Part shown: piece by piece, positions 9,301 through 17,224 of the stretch | Position numbering within the stretch: position 1 is the stretch's first letter | Layout of the letters: every line of letters starts with the position of its first letter | Notes under the pieces: generated by a model | Databases searched by the model: none | What the model was told of the DNA's origin: nothing | Seen by the model: the letters and a program-made list of their open reading frames with translations, nothing else | NCBI RefSeq assembly: GCF_030246845.1 | Contig: NZ_CP126889.1 | Location: 1,054,001 to 1,118,000 of the forward strand | Reading direction: 5' to 3' | DNA from: Enhydrobacter sp. | GTDB lineage: Bacteria > Pseudomonadota > Alphaproteobacteria > Reyranellales > Reyranellaceae | Length of the DNA: 64,000 nucleotides | Made by a program: the position numbers and the translations under genes

Positions 9301-11901
9301 GGTAATGGCGGAGTTGCGAGGCAGCAGCGCCGAAATCACGGGTAGCATGGTCGGCAGGCCGATCGTCAGCACAATGAAGCCCGTCCACACAAGCGCGGCG
9401 GGAAGCGGCAGGGTCCAGCCGGCCAACAGGGAGACGAACGCGGCGGGCGCCGACAGGGTGCGCCGTAGATTGTCGAACATCTTCCACAAGCCGACGGCCG
9501 TCACGGGACTGGTCCGTCGTTGAGATAGACTGCCTTTCACGCGGCCGAACAGCCAGGGCAGCAATTGCCAGTCGCCGCGCGCCCAGCGATGCTGGCGGGC
9601 CGTGGCGACGTCGTAACGGGCAGGAAACTCCTCGACGACCTCGATATCGGAAACCAGACCTGAGCGCGCGAACACGCCCTCGAAGAGATCGTGGCTCAGC
9701 ATCGTGTTGTCGGGAACGCGGTCGGCCAGAGCGGTCTCAAAGGCGTCGATGTCGTAGATGCCCTTGCCCGAGTAGGAGCCTTCGCCGAACAGATCCTGGT
9801 AGACGTCCGATACCGCCGATGAATAGGGATCGATGCCGCTGCTGCTCGAGAAGATCCGCTGGAACAGCGATCCTTCCGCGCCGACCGGCAGGGATGGCGT
9901 GACGCGCGGCTGCAGCACGCCGTACCCCTCGACAACCCGGTTCAGCGCGCTGTCCACTCGCGGCCGGTTGAGCGGATGCGCCATCTTGCCGACCAGCCGC
10001 TGGACGGCATCGCGCGGCAATCGTGTATCGGAATCGAGCGTGACAACGTAGCGGGCGTCGATCGGCGGACGAGATGCGGTGTCGAGGAACGTCGTGTCTG
10101 CTGCCCCGCGCAGCAGGCGGTTGAGCTCATGTAGTTTGCCGCGCTTTCGCTCCCAGCCCATCCAGCGGCCCTGAGCGTCGTTCCAGACCCGCCGCCGGTG
10201 CAGCAGGAGGAAGCGATCGGCGCCGTCGACGGTCGGATGGCGGCGATTGAGGCGCGCGATACCAGCGATGGCCGCGGCCAGAAGGTCGGCGTCCTCCGGG
10301 ACCGTTTCGGCTGCCGCGTCGGCCCAATCCGACAGCAACGCGAAGTGCACGGCGCCGAGAGGATTGGAGAGATAATGCACCTCGAGCCGTTCTATCTGCT
10401 CGTCGACGCCGCTGCGGCTCGTGAGCAATGTCGGGATGGCAACCACGGTGCGCAGGGGAGACGGCACACCCCTGCGCAAGTCGAGGCCGGGCAGCAGGGT
10501 AGCGCCGAAACCACCGGTGATCGCCCGATTGACCAGCAGCAAGGCGGCGTCGACCGCCGGCAGGAGACCCACCAGGGTCATGATCGTGACCTGCCAAGCG
10601 GAAAGTCCGACCTCCGCCATCACGAGCAGCGGAAGGGCCAGAAGCAAGGCGGCGGCGCTGGAGACGCTAGCAACATAGCCGGCGATCCCCATGGCGGTGA
10701 AACGGCGCCGCAAGGCGAGGCCGCGGGGACGGAAATCGAGTGAACGCTCGAACGCAGCTCGGCCGCCACCGATGAGGTAGTAGCCGGGTTCGCGCTGCCG
10801 CTCGTCGTCATCGCATTTATCCGCCCGCGACGCGGCCTCGAGGGCACGAAGCGCGATCGCCGGTTCCGTGAACCCGCTGCCACGCGCCATCTGCTCGATG
10901 GTGGTGCGATAGAGGTTGCGCGTCGCGAAGTCCATGGTGGAGAACATGCTGCCGGCGCGCAGGATATCGTCGACCGGACTCACCTCCTCGAACAGCATCG
11001 CCCAGTCGACGTCGGATATCAGCCGCATGCTCGTGATGATGTTGCGCACCGTGACGTTGGTCGCGCCCTGGAGCTGATGCTCCCGGCGCACCAGCTCGTC
11101 GGCATTCGTGCCCTCGGCCTTCAGCCGTTCCTCGAGCCAGCCCACGGCGGGCGTCGATTGCGGATCCTGATCCCGCAGCCGCTGTACTAGCTGGACGATG
11201 AAGCCTTCGGAGAGCCGCGCTCGCGGGTGGAGCGCGAGCGCGGCCGGATCGGCGACCAGATCGTTCACGCCCAACAGCCGGTCGGCCACGGCATCGGCCT
11301 CCTCGCGCGCTGACCAGCGGCTCATGATGGCCACGGCCGATCGCCGCAGGTTCTCGACCAGAACGATGCGCAGCGTGATCGCCACCGCCCAGAGCTCGCC
11401 GATACTAAGCGGCTGGACGGTCTGGTAGGCGCGCACGAAGCGCGTCAGGGCCTCCGGGTCGAACCGGCTATCGGTATGGGCGACGAACGCCCAGGCCAGA
11501 CCGAACACGCGGGGATAGCCGGCCAGCGGGCCACTGCTCAGCTTGGGGAGCTGCTTGTAGTAGCCCGGCGGCAGATCCGTGCGGACCTCGCGTACCTGGC
11601 GCTCGACCAGATGGTAGTTGTCGAGCAGCCACTCTCCGGCGGGCGTGATTGGGCGACCCGCGCCAGCAGCTTTCGCGATGGCGCGATAGGATTCGAGCAG
11701 GATGCGCTCGTTGTCGGCCAGACGAGCGACCAACGACCTGACCTTCGGTGCCGAGGAGGAGACAGGCTGGCTGGCGGCGAGGCTTATCGCGTGCTGCTCG
11801 AGCCGTTCCACGCTGAACAGTTCGCTGCGGATGGGATCGCTTTCATTCCAAAGAGCAATGGATTGCGAGGGGCCAAGAACCTTCTGCAGGAGAGCGTACA
11901 A
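3361..11901 (-). CDS. ndvB: Cyclic beta-1,2-glucan synthase (NdvB/ChvB type)
   Basis: 2846 residues, the full length of NdvB/ChvB (about 2830). It makes periplasmic cyclic beta-1,2-glucan from UDP-glucose at the inner membrane. Order: N-terminal region beginning RSELFSVERLEQHAISLAAS; a membrane pair around residues 410-465; a glycosyltransferase domain (VVTLDSDTRLPRDAV and RQHRWARGDWQ motifs); further membrane helices about 840-960; then large GH94-type C-terminal halves with YGFRDQLQDVMSL and GTGDWNDGMNRVG, as in the phosphorylase-like chain-length domain. The frame is uninterrupted across 8.5 kb, which shows the assembly is sound here. It is monocistronic as far as seen. In rhizobia such glucans matter for osmoadaptation and host interaction; that role is family knowledge. 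Confidence 0.95.
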   Translation of the reverse strand: MYALLQKVLGPSQSIALWNESDPIRSELFSVERLEQHAISLAASQPVSSSAPKVRSLVARLADNERILLESYRAIAKAAGAGRPITPAGEWLLDNYHLVERQVREVRTDLPPGYYKQLPKLSSGPLAGYPRVFGLAWAFVAHTDSRFDPEALTRFVRAYQTVQPLSIGELWAVAITLRIVLVENLRRSAVAIMSRWSAREEADAVADRLLGVNDLVADPAALALHPRARLSEGFIVQLVQRLRDQDPQSTPAVGWLEERLKAEGTNADELVRREHQLQGATNVTVRNIITSMRLISDVDWAMLFEEVSPVDDILRAGSMFSTMDFATRNLYRTTIEQMARGSGFTEPAIALRALEAASRADKCDDDERQREPGYYLIGGGRAAFERSLDFRPRGLALRRRFTAMGIAGYVASVSSAAALLLALPLLVMAEVGLSAWQVTIMTLVGLLPAVDAALLLVNRAITGGFGATLLPGLDLRRGVPSPLRTVVAIPTLLTSRSGVDEQIERLEVHYLSNPLGAVHFALLSDWADAAAETVPEDADLLAAAIAGIARLNRRHPTVDGADRFLLLHRRRVWNDAQGRWMGWERKRGKLHELNRLLRGAADTTFLDTASRPPIDARYVVTLDSDTRLPRDAVQRLVGKMAHPLNRPRVDSALNRVVEGYGVLQPRVTPSLPVGAEGSLFQRIFSSSSGIDPYSSAVSDVYQDLFGEGSYSGKGIYDIDAFETALADRVPDNTMLSHDLFEGVFARSGLVSDIEVVEEFPARYDVATARQHRWARGDWQLLPWLFGRVKGSLSQRRTSPVTAVGLWKMFDNLRRTLSAPAAFVSLLAGWTLPLPAALVWTGFIVLTIGLPTMLPVISALLPRNSAITTRSHLSALVSDIRHAASQTALLLAFLPHQAWLMLDAIGRTLYRLYVSRRRLLDWTTAAQSMGLLRPGWPAFAGQMVGSLFITSLAALAVWYTGRAAVPVAAPLILGWLISPAIARWVSVAPADAGRLAISPNDARDLRLIARRTWRFFETFVTEADNMLPPDNFQEDPASVVAHRTSPTNIGLLLLSTAAAREFGWIGTIEAVERLEATLATVGHLKRYRGHFFNWYDTTDLRPLDPAYISSVDSGNLAGHLIALAGTCASWRGGPTEAATVADGLHDSLTLAREALEALPDDRRTHLVMPGELAGVLDELAVALGESPERFDDLALLGARAADVARALGHERADAASEDVLFWVEAIHRSIESRRRDQIQDAKGRVVLDGRLRAIEATARTLANGMEFDFLFDRERQLLSIGYVVAEDALDPSCYDLLASEARLASFMAIAKGEVPARHWFRLGREVTPIGGGAALVSWSGSMFEYLMPSLVMRAPFGSLIERTNSLIVRRQIAHAAALDVPWGISESAYNARDKELTYQYSNFGLPGLGFKRGLNENLVIAPYATALAAMVDPTAAAANFVALAGIGGRGHYGFYEALDFTPSRLPEGRTQAVVRTYMAHHQGMTIVALANALLDGVMRGRFHAEPMIQATELLLQERTPRDVAVAHPRTEEVGADASVDDLEPPIVRRLHNPHAVSPSMHLLSNGRYSVMLTGAGSGYSRWGEQAVSRWREDTTCDGWGSYVLLRDVDSSDVWSAAWQPRGTRPDSYDVMFAEDRAEFVRRDGILTTTLDVVVSPEIDAEVRRVAIANAGGEPRNIEITSYAEIVLAPPAADAAHQAFSKLFVQTEYLASAGAILATRRRRSPDEPELWAAHLAVVEGEAVGGIEIETDRARFLGRGNAVGNAVAALDGRPLSNTVGTVVDPVFALRRRVRVPPGGSARVAFWTVVANSREALLDAIDKHQDANAFERAATLAWTQAQVQLRHLDITPLQASLYQRLAGHVIYANPALRSSSDTIARGLAPQHLLWAQGISGDVPIVVVRIDEVEDSGVVREVLRAREYWRLKGLAVDIVILNERGASYVQDLQVALEMLVRTSRSRTHLGAEREAGGIFVLRSDLIAGETRALLLAVARVVLLSRRGGLAHQLDRLQAPRPEMPPAARKPVIDAGPPEKPGLDLAALQFFNGLGGFSSNGCEYVIVLGPGQSTPAPWINVISNPSFGFQVAAEGGGYTWSRNSRDNQLTSWSNDPVGDRPGEVLYVQDLDSGVLWAPTALPIRVEAASYLARHGRGYSRFEVATQGIGLDLLQYVPLSDSLKISRLTLRNLSDRPRRLSITAFAEWVLGLSRGTSAPTVVTERDAATGALFARNPWNMHHGERVAFADLGARQTAWTGDRREFIGRNGSIGNPAALAAGVVLSQRVGAGLDPCAALQTTVELEHGGTTEIVFLLGQGADVAEARALIERYRAADLDAVHREVTDFWEETLGAVQVRTPDRAMDLLLNGPLLYQTLACRYWARSAFYQASGAYGFRDQLQDVMSLMVSRPELARAHILRAAARQFVEGDFQHWWFPPAGEGVRTRISDDRAWLATVVAHYIETTGDVAILDERVPFLDGPTLKPGEHDLYFQPGLSDEVASLYEHCAKGLDLSLETGSHGLPLIGTGDWNDGMNRVGAEGKGESVWLGWFFHAALTAFAPIASARADRARAAAWTAHAGALAEVLDREGWDGEWYRRGYYDDGTPLGSAQSDECRIDSIAQSWAALSGAGDPARAAQAMAALDRQLVHRGDRLALLFAPPFDKTARDPGYIKGYPPGIRENGGQYTHAAAWAIMGFAALGQGDKAAELFSLVNPINHASTRSGVLRYKVEPYVVAADVYSVVPHVGRGGWTWYTGSAGWLYRAGIESILGLRIKADLMEIDPCIPTSWPGFEMTLRYRGSVYEISIHNPEGVGRGVVAAELDGASHPPSDGKVRLKLAKDRGTYSVIVTLGIGALE

Positions 11902-12135
11902 TCTACCGCCTTTCCGGGCCCACCGAGTGCGCGAGCGGAGTTCGCCGCACTCGAATTGCTGGACCTGCTCATTGAAGATGGAGAGGACCGTAAGAACCCG
12001 AACTAGCTCGATCCGCTCCGCTTGTTTCGATTTTTCCGAAGGATAAGACGACGGGCGTGTGTCTGGAATTGAAGCGCAGGCAAGAGTAGCAGTACGACGG
12101 ACGGAACAACGCGGCTCGACTTCGTACGAGGAGCG
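11902..12135. other. Upstream region of the cyclic glucan synthase gene
   Basis: Should contain its promoter; no motif was identified. No gene seen. Confidence 0.4.
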
Positions 12136-12339
12136 CTAATCAGCCGGTGGCCACTGGTGGCCCGCAGGGTTGGAGATTGAAATGGTGAGGCTCAGATAAC
12201 CGGCCGACCGCAGGTCCTTTGTGCGGCGTTGCGCCTCTTCGAGCGTCGCGCAACTCTCTCCATGAAACTTGGCCGTGTCCGGGTGGATGCAGGACACGGT
12301 GTAAGTCGCTGGCGGATCAGAATCAGCGGAACGGGTCAC
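12136..12339 (-). CDS. Small hypothetical protein, last gene of a three-gene overlap
   Basis: 67 residues with TYTVSCIHPDTAKFHGESC and TLEEAQRRTKDLRSAGYLS, compact alpha/beta composition, no membrane helix. Its ATG overlaps the stop of the preceding gene by four bases (ATGA), strong evidence that it is translated and coupled. No family recognised. It belongs to the small-gene cassette that begins with the broken WIQGG copy. Confidence 0.6.
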   Translation of the reverse strand: MTRSADSDPPATYTVSCIHPDTAKFHGESCATLEEAQRRTKDLRSAGYLSLTISISNPAGHQWPPAD

Positions 12340-12527
12340 GGTGAGGCCGCCGGACGCAGAGTCGAGTCCTCTTCTTCGTAGTCGGCCATGCGATCCCAGA
12401 GCCGACCATCGTTGAGCAATACGTTACGAGCATCTTCGCTCAAGGCGCTTTCCGCGCGCTCTCGAGCCTTTTTGGCCTTGGCTCGGTACCAGGCCGTCTC
12501 CGTTTGGAACCGGGACACGCTGATCAT
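12336..12527 (-). CDS. Small helical charged protein
   Basis: 63 residues, mostly one charged helix (WYRAKAKKARERAESALSED), a style common among short alphaproteobacterial proteins of unknown role. Its ATG overlaps the stop of the WIQGG copy by four bases, and its own stop overlaps the next start by four, so three frames are translationally coupled. Similar helical small proteins occur at 24924-25127 and 19092-19499. Confidence 0.6.
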   Translation of the reverse strand: MISVSRFQTETAWYRAKAKKARERAESALSEDARNVLLNDGRLWDRMADYEEEDSTLRPAASP

Positions 12528-12888
12528 CGCTTCGGCACCACATCAGATGTCGCCAAGATATCGGCGCAAGCACGCGCTACGTCGGAATCAGCCGTCGTGC
12601 TGCCAGGCATCGTGGCGAAGCCGCTTTTCTCGATCAATGATCCGCGTTCCCAACTGCTGGCTTTGACCAAGGCGGTACGGACGACGGCGTCGCCCTGAGT
12701 GCGGAAGCGCTCGACGCAGATCGGGGCGAGAGCTGCCACTACCGCTTCGTGCGATGCGGCAGCGCTGTTCCTGGCGGACGTGCCGCCGGTCACCCAGCCA
12801 CCCCCCAGCCAAAACCGCTGATGGCGAGTGCAATGGCCCCGACGATGCCGCCCTGGATCCAAGGCTTGGTGTTGGCTGGCATATTCAT
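12524..12888 (-). pseudogene. WIQGG-type small membrane protein, frame-broken copy 2
   Basis: Start ATG at 12888 after AAGGAT. The first 32 codons give the membrane helix, then a run of six G shifts the frame and a TGA follows. The remaining 89 codons, in another frame, continue the family without further lesions (PICVERFRTQGD, SSWERG, DSDVARAC). A GTG at 12793 overlaps the TGA as GTGA and would begin the soluble part at exactly the point where copy 3 (34149-34511) is also interrupted. It may be a plain frameshift pseudogene or a gene split into anchor and soluble parts by reinitiation. The downstream overlaps are intact. Confidence 0.65.
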
Positions 12889-12960
12889 GGGAAATCCTTC
12901 GCGGCCGGCGAGCGGCCATCCTCGCCGGCCAAAAGACCAGCGTTGGCGCGGGAGTGCGCC

Positions 12961-12990
12961 TAGCCGACGATCAAGCAAGAAGGAGAACCG
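12961..12990 (-). pseudogene. Remnant of the small membrane peptide upstream of WIQGG copy 2
   Basis: The minus strand reads TTGATCGTCGGCTA, identical to the core of the peptide relics at 2218-2290 and 34027-34117. It stands at the equivalent place before the WIQGG start. Only this core remains. Confidence 0.45.
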
Positions 12991-13138
12991 AGAACTGAAC
13001 GGGCTAAATGATCCAGCTCCCCCGAGGACATGGGGATCAGCTCAATCGAATCCAAGGCCACTGATACGAGGTCGGCCGGCGGCGGCGCAGGATCACAATG
13101 GCTTTGGTGAGGGCACTCATTGCAAATATCACCGCGTC

Positions 13139-13215
13139 ATTTGCCGCGATGTCCAACCCAAACGGTAGCACGCGCGAAGATATATACCGGCGCCATCCCC
13201 TGATAATCGGCCGCC
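13139..13215 (+). promoter_or_regulatory. Conserved upstream block, copy 1 (CsbD-like gene)
   Basis: Aligns without gaps to blocks at 18073-18149 (minus), 23678-23754 and 26621-26697. Shared positions are GATGTC(C), 42 bases, then CCCCTGATAATCGG or close variants; an AT-rich GATATATA lies between. GATAAT at 13202-13207 is a good -10 candidate. From it to the ATG there are 88 bases, against 86-89 in the other copies, so the leader length is also kept. Confidence 0.6.
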
Positions 13216-13295
13216 TTCGTGACCATCTCTCGACCAGTGGCGCCGACGCGATGTCTGTTCCGGCAGCTGCTCACCAACAACCATAAGGATATCCA

Positions 13296-13538
13296 ATGAC
13301 CGATCAGCCTTCGACGGCCTCTCCCAACGCGGCCAACCGCATGCAGGACAATCCTGCCGAGGCCCGGAAGCTCCTGCGTGCCGAGATCGGCAGCAAATGG
13401 GGCAAGTTTTCCGCCCAGGAACTCACCGACCTCAAGGACAACGACGACTTGGTGAGCCAGCTCGTTGCCAAGTACGGTCTCGAGAAGAACGCCGCCCAGC
13501 GCGATGCCGCGGCGGTCGTCAAGGGCCGCACCTTCTGA
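13296..13538 (+). CDS. CsbD-like small protein, copy 1
   Basis: 80 residues: a disordered N-terminus (TDQPSTASPN), then EIGSKWGKFSAQELTDLKDN and LVSQLVAKYGLEKNAAQRDA. The W-GK-(T/S)-EL-DL spacing and the YG-x3-A pattern match CsbD-family stress proteins, though the N-terminal CsbD signature is absent. The start follows the leader CAACAACCATAAGGAT, which is identical before copies 2 and 3. Paralogues are at 17749-17994, 23835-24077 and 26779-27003. The partner gene that follows it in other cassettes survives here only as a remnant (13603-13688). Cytoplasmic; general stress role inferred from family likeness. Confidence 0.75.
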   Translation: MTDQPSTASPNAANRMQDNPAEARKLLRAEIGSKWGKFSAQELTDLKDNDDLVSQLVAKYGLEKNAAQRDAAAVVKGRTF

Positions 13539-13602
13539 CGGCTGCAGCCGGAGGACGGAGCCCCCGGGTCGCGCCTCCGGCACGCGTCGAGGATACAACC
13601 AC

Positions 13603-13688
13603 GTGCACGCGATCCGAGAGCGCGTCTGTACGCACACTGCTCTTTCTGCCCGGCGGCGCTTCGACCGGGCAGCCGGCGGCGAAAGTAG
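13603..13688 (+). pseudogene. Internally deleted remnant of the PAG-Y-EEE gene
   Basis: The start-like segment (GTGCACGCGATC..GAGCG) matches the first codons of the gene at 24139. It jumps directly to a segment encoding RTLLFLPGGASTGQPA, which matches VRTLLFLPADALPGQA near residue 55 of that gene. About 130 bases between are missing. Its position right after a CsbD-like gene is the same as in the cassettes at 24 and 27 kb. Confidence 0.6.
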
Positions 13689-13691
13689 GAG

Positions 13692-13919
13692 ATGAAATTG
13701 TTCGCAACGATGGCCGCGCTGTTATTGGGCGGTCTCCTGGGGACGTCGCTGCTCGGAGACCTTCTGCAGTATCGCGCGGACGCGCCGCATCCGGTCGATC
13801 TTCGTTATTCGCCCGGATCCGAAGCTATAACCGACCCTGACGGTTGGCCGACTCGGCGGGCAGTACCCGGTTCGCCTCGGCAGGAATTGCCCATTCTTAC
13901 CTGGAACGACGAAAGCTGA
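13692..13919 (+). CDS. Small exported or membrane-anchored hypothetical protein
   Basis: 75 residues. The N-terminal hydrophobic stretch MAALLLGGLLGTSLLGDLLQ could be a signal anchor; the rest is polar (YRADAPHPVDLRYSPGSEA). Two in-frame starts are possible: ATG 13692, with AGGAG immediately before it, and ATG 13710. No family recognised. Confidence 0.45.
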   Translation: MKLFATMAALLLGGLLGTSLLGDLLQYRADAPHPVDLRYSPGSEAITDPDGWPTRRAVPGSPRQELPILTWNDES

Positions 13920-14018
13920 CCTGGACGCTGCAACGGCCCTTCAACTTTCCCGAGAGCGACGACGCAGCCACTAGCAAGCTCGTTTGCTTTCAAGAACCTA
14001 GAGTGTCCATCCCAGTTC

Positions 14019-14153
14019 ATGCCCAAATCCTCTCCCAAGATCAAACCCCAGCCAAACGTCCTCTTTGAGGCTACGGTGCGCCGAATGCTGGCTACTCGGC
14101 TTCCGCCCAAGTCCGCGATCAAAAAGAAGCCGGCCAAGAAGAAGCGCCCCTAA
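14019..14153 (+). CDS. Lysine-rich small basic protein, 44 residues
   Basis: Short gene: MPKSSPKIKPQPNVLFEATV at the start, then RRMLATRLPPKSAIKKKPAK and a basic tail. A decayed paralogue at 16614-16749 shares NV(L/V)FEA.VRRMLATR and the Lys-rich end, so this is a real family rather than a chance frame. The basic tail suggests nucleic-acid or ribosome contact, which is only inference. Confidence 0.55.
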   Translation: MPKSSPKIKPQPNVLFEATVRRMLATRLPPKSAIKKKPAKKKRP

Positions 14154-14585
14154 ATCGCATCCTGTGGCTTGAGTGCAGCGAAGGCGGGTGATTGCAACAA
14201 AGCATGTGCCGCCGCGAGGCCTCCCGTTCTGGACCACCAAATTGTGCGCTTCGGTCACTCACCAAGGCGACCGCTCTTTCCTCTATGATGAGATCACTGT
14301 AGGGCGATCGCATGCCGCCACAGGCGAGGGCGGTAGCTGCCCCTCACGATGACGAGGACGAGGAAGCAGGCCACCACGCGTTAGCCTGGGAAGCGGACTG
14401 GCTGCAACGCCGGCGCTCGACAGCTTACGGCGCGCGGCTGCTTCACTTTCGTTGCCGGCGAGAGTTGATTCACATCGTCGTCAGGAGACGAGTTAGCAGC
14501 AAGATCGGTTGTCAGGCGGGCCGGATTTGTGAGCCATGTTCCGGAGGACCCAGGCAGTGGCCGCCTACCCTTGGGGTAAACGGTT
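14154..14585. other. No recognisable gene
   Basis: About 430 bases between the basic peptide and the radical SAM relic. Open frames here have no supported start and no recognisable content. Confidence 0.45.
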
Positions 14586-16206
14586 CTATTCGGCGGTGGC
14601 TAGGCGTCGGCGCTGGGCAAGTGCCGAGCGGACGCGGGCAAGGTCTTCACTGCGCCTCTTGACGACGGCGCCGCTTCCGCCCGCGGTCGTGGCGAAGAGG
14701 GCGAGCTTGTCCATCTCCTCGTCTACCACCGGCTCAAGCGCGAGATCGGTATAGTCGTAGCGCCCGGGATCGTTCTTCACCTTCTGTCCGATGCGCCAGC
14801 CTCGCCATGCTAAACGGCCATAGATCGCGAGCTTCCTCCAAGTTTCCCGCGCCAGCTTGTAGTGGAACACCCCGGCCGGCTCGATCGGAATACCAGAGCG
14901 CCGATCGCGGCGATATTTCATGCGCACAATGCCGCCTTCCAGAGGATGGATGCCCTCGGCTTCGAACATGATCTTGAACATCGTCATGAACCGCGCCGGC
15001 TCGCCGGGGTTGCGGCCCTTGGTGGCGCCATGCCGGCGCGCCACTTGTTGAGATCGGGATCCATCCATATGCCGGCCTTCCACATCGTCTGGTGGTCTTC
15101 GGATCCTGGCAGCGGCGTCAGGATGAACAGCTCGAGAATATCGAGCGGCAGCTCCTTCTTGATGATCTTCATGTCGCGCAGGATCGATTCGCGCGTATCG
15201 CCGGGGAAGCCCAGGATGTACCCCGCCAAGGTCGAGGCGCCGCTGGTGTGCCACGCCTGTAGCATCTTGCGATATTCGGTGATCTTGTTTTGGCGCTTCT
15301 TGGCCGCCAGCAGATTGTCAGGGTTGATATTCTCCAGCCCGATGAATACGCGATAGACGCCGGCCCAGCGCGCCTTGTGGATGAAGTTCGGGATGCGATG
15401 GCACTGGGTGTCTACCTGGATGATCAGCGACACGGCGATGTCCTCGTTCTCCTTGAGCTCGATCAGCCGGTCGAAGAAGTCCTCCCAGTGCTTGTTGGGG
15501 GCCATGTTATCGTCGGTGAAGAAGAATGACGTGATGCCCTGCTTATAGTTCTCGCGCACGATCGCCTCGAGGTCGTCGGCGGTGCGGAAGCGGCTCTTGG
15601 GCCCTGCACGTTGATGATGGTGCAGAATGAACACTGGAACGGGCACCCTCGGCCGAGGTCGAAGCTTGTGTTGCGGCCTTTCGTTGCGCGCGAGTGCGGC
15701 GGCCGGCAGGCGGGGCACCGGCTCGCCTTCAAGGTTCGGTAGATCGCCGACATAGTTGTAGAGCGGCTTCAGAGTGCCGGACCAGGCGTCGCGCAACACA
15801 ATGTCGAGACGATTTTCCTCCGCTTCGCCGGCGAAGATCGAGATACCCATGTCCATGGCAGCCTGGATCTCGGTGGGCACCACCGGCAGCATCGAGATGC
15901 ACCCAGCGGTGTGAAATCCGCCAAGCGCCACCGGCAGTCCGACCTTGAGAAACTGGCGAGATCGATGGCTCGGGGAAACTGGTTGCTTTGCACGCCGACC
16001 AGGCAAATCAGCCCCTTGCCGCCGCTGCTATGGATGTCGGCGATGATGCGATCAGAACGGATACGGGTGTTGGTCTCGTCGCGTCCGTCGGCACGACCAT
16101 GCCCACGAGCCAGACTTCTGCCTCGGCGGCGCTTGAAGGTGGTCGCCTGCCAGTCGCGCGCTCCGGACCCGGAGCAGACGAAGCACAGGGTATCGATCTG
16201 TGTCAT
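14586..16206 (-). pseudogene. B12-binding radical SAM protein, multiply frameshifted
   Basis: The reading order can be followed across at least four frame changes on the minus strand. A cobalamin-binding-like N-terminus begins MTQIDTLCFVCSGSGARDWQ and continues GLICLVGVQSNQFPRAIDLA, then (new frame) GLPVALGGFHTAGC. The radical SAM signature CPFQCSFCTIINVQG lies in a third frame near 15610-15660. A long good stretch follows (FFFTDDNMAPNKHWEDFFDR, VFIGLENINPDNLL, GYILGFPGDTRESIL). The C-terminal part is in yet another frame, with material missing around 15010-15040. A functional enzyme cannot be made. It is a different family from the hpnR relic at 53.5-54.9 kb. Confidence 0.85.
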
Positions 16207-16241
16207 GTCGCGCTTGCAGCCGCCGAAGCGCTCGGCTGGAA

Positions 16242-16592
16242 TCAAAGCGCGCCGCCTGCAGCCGAGGCATTCGATGCCGAGCGCGGCTGCATGCAGCGCA
16301 TGAAGAACGTGTGCACGTTGCCTCGGCCTTCCGGCGCCGGATCGTAAGTTGGCGGCCGTTCGGGCGGCGGCTCGAGGTGTGGCAACGGCTGCGCGCGTGG
16401 CTCGATAGTCCAGTCGAAGCCGCAAGTGTGGGCCCACCGCTGAAAGGCCGCGGCTTGGTCGGGGGTCTTGAAGCCGAACACGGACGCGCCGGCCTCATGC
16501 CCCCACCAGCGCACTGCCGGTGACCTGGTAGTGTGCTCTGCTGCAATGGGTCGAAGTGCCAGTCGAGTTCCGACTACCTTGGTTTTGCTCAA
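16242..16592 (-). CDS. Possible small protein upstream of the radical SAM relic
   Basis: Open frame of 116 codons. The middle (GHEAGASVFGFKTPDQAAAF, then QRWAHTCGFDWTIEP) reads like real protein, but the ends do not, so it may itself be a decayed gene. It is divergent from the basic-peptide relic at 16614. No family recognised. Confidence 0.3.
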   Translation of the reverse strand: MSKTKVVGTRLALRPIAAEHTTRSPAVRWWGHEAGASVFGFKTPDQAAAFQRWAHTCGFDWTIEPRAQPLPHLEPPPERPPTYDPAPEGRGNVHTFFMRCMQPRSASNASAAGGAL

Positions 16593-16613
16593 TTTCTTGT
16601 GGCATCTTCGTCC

Positions 16614-16749
16614 ATTCCAAGCCCCCTCCCAAGACCAAGCTCAAGACCAGCCCAATGTCGTCTTTGAGGCTCCGGTACGCCGCATGCTGGCGACTCGGCC
16701 TCAGCCTAAGAAGGCAGTGAAAAGGAAAGTGGCGAAGAAGGCGCGCTAA
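16614..16749 (+). pseudogene. Decayed paralogue of the lysine-rich 44-residue protein
   Basis: Aligns to 14019-14153: PNVVFEAPVRRMLATR followed by a Lys-rich end and a stop. The start codon position reads ATT instead of ATG, and a one-base shift separates the N-terminal Pro/Lys part from the rest. Duplication followed by decay. Confidence 0.6.
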
Positions 16750-16814
16750 AAGCATATTCTGCAGGGGCTAGCAGGCTTCGACCGCGGTCAGAAGACAGGC
16801 TGATTGGAGGGGCG

Positions 16815-17087
16815 ATGGACGAAGATTCTGACGATGCCGCGTTTTCCGCTCCAGTTCGCTCGACACGCCATATGCCGCGACCCCACGTCGTAAGAAGCGT
16901 CCGGGCTGCCATTGGATTTGTGAATGACGATTTGAACGAAGCCGAGAGGGCGAGGCCTCATTGGCAGTGGGCAAGAGCCGTTCTGTATGATGCGCTCGCG
17001 TCGCCACACAGTCTTGGCAAAGTCGCAGCGGCCGAAGAGGCATTCCGAGCCGCAATGGAGAAGGACCGCTGGTTGATCGGAACCTGA
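16815..17087 (+). CDS. Hypothetical protein, 90 residues
   Basis: Coherent helical C-terminal part (NEAERARPHWQWARAVLYDA, then AAAEEAFRAAMEKDRW), which reminds me of short unnamed rhizobial proteins. The acidic start MDEDSDDAAF is less certain. GGAGG lies upstream. No function can be assigned. Confidence 0.5.
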   Translation: MDEDSDDAAFSAPVRSTRHMPRPHVVRSVRAAIGFVNDDLNEAERARPHWQWARAVLYDALASPHSLGKVAAAEEAFRAAMEKDRWLIGT

Positions 17088-17224
17088 CGCGCTCTTCTTA
17101 CTTTGGGTAAGCACAATACGAATCCGCGCATCTCTCTCGCTCGAGCGCGGGACTGTAAGGGCTGGTTGGTAATCACTGAAAGTCGTGCTCTGGTGAGTAA
17201 AGGACGCTGCCGGCTCGCCGACGA

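Noticed and set aside
7222..9345. 707-codon plus-strand open frame within the glucan synthase
   Set aside because: Shadow of ndvB; no family resemblance.
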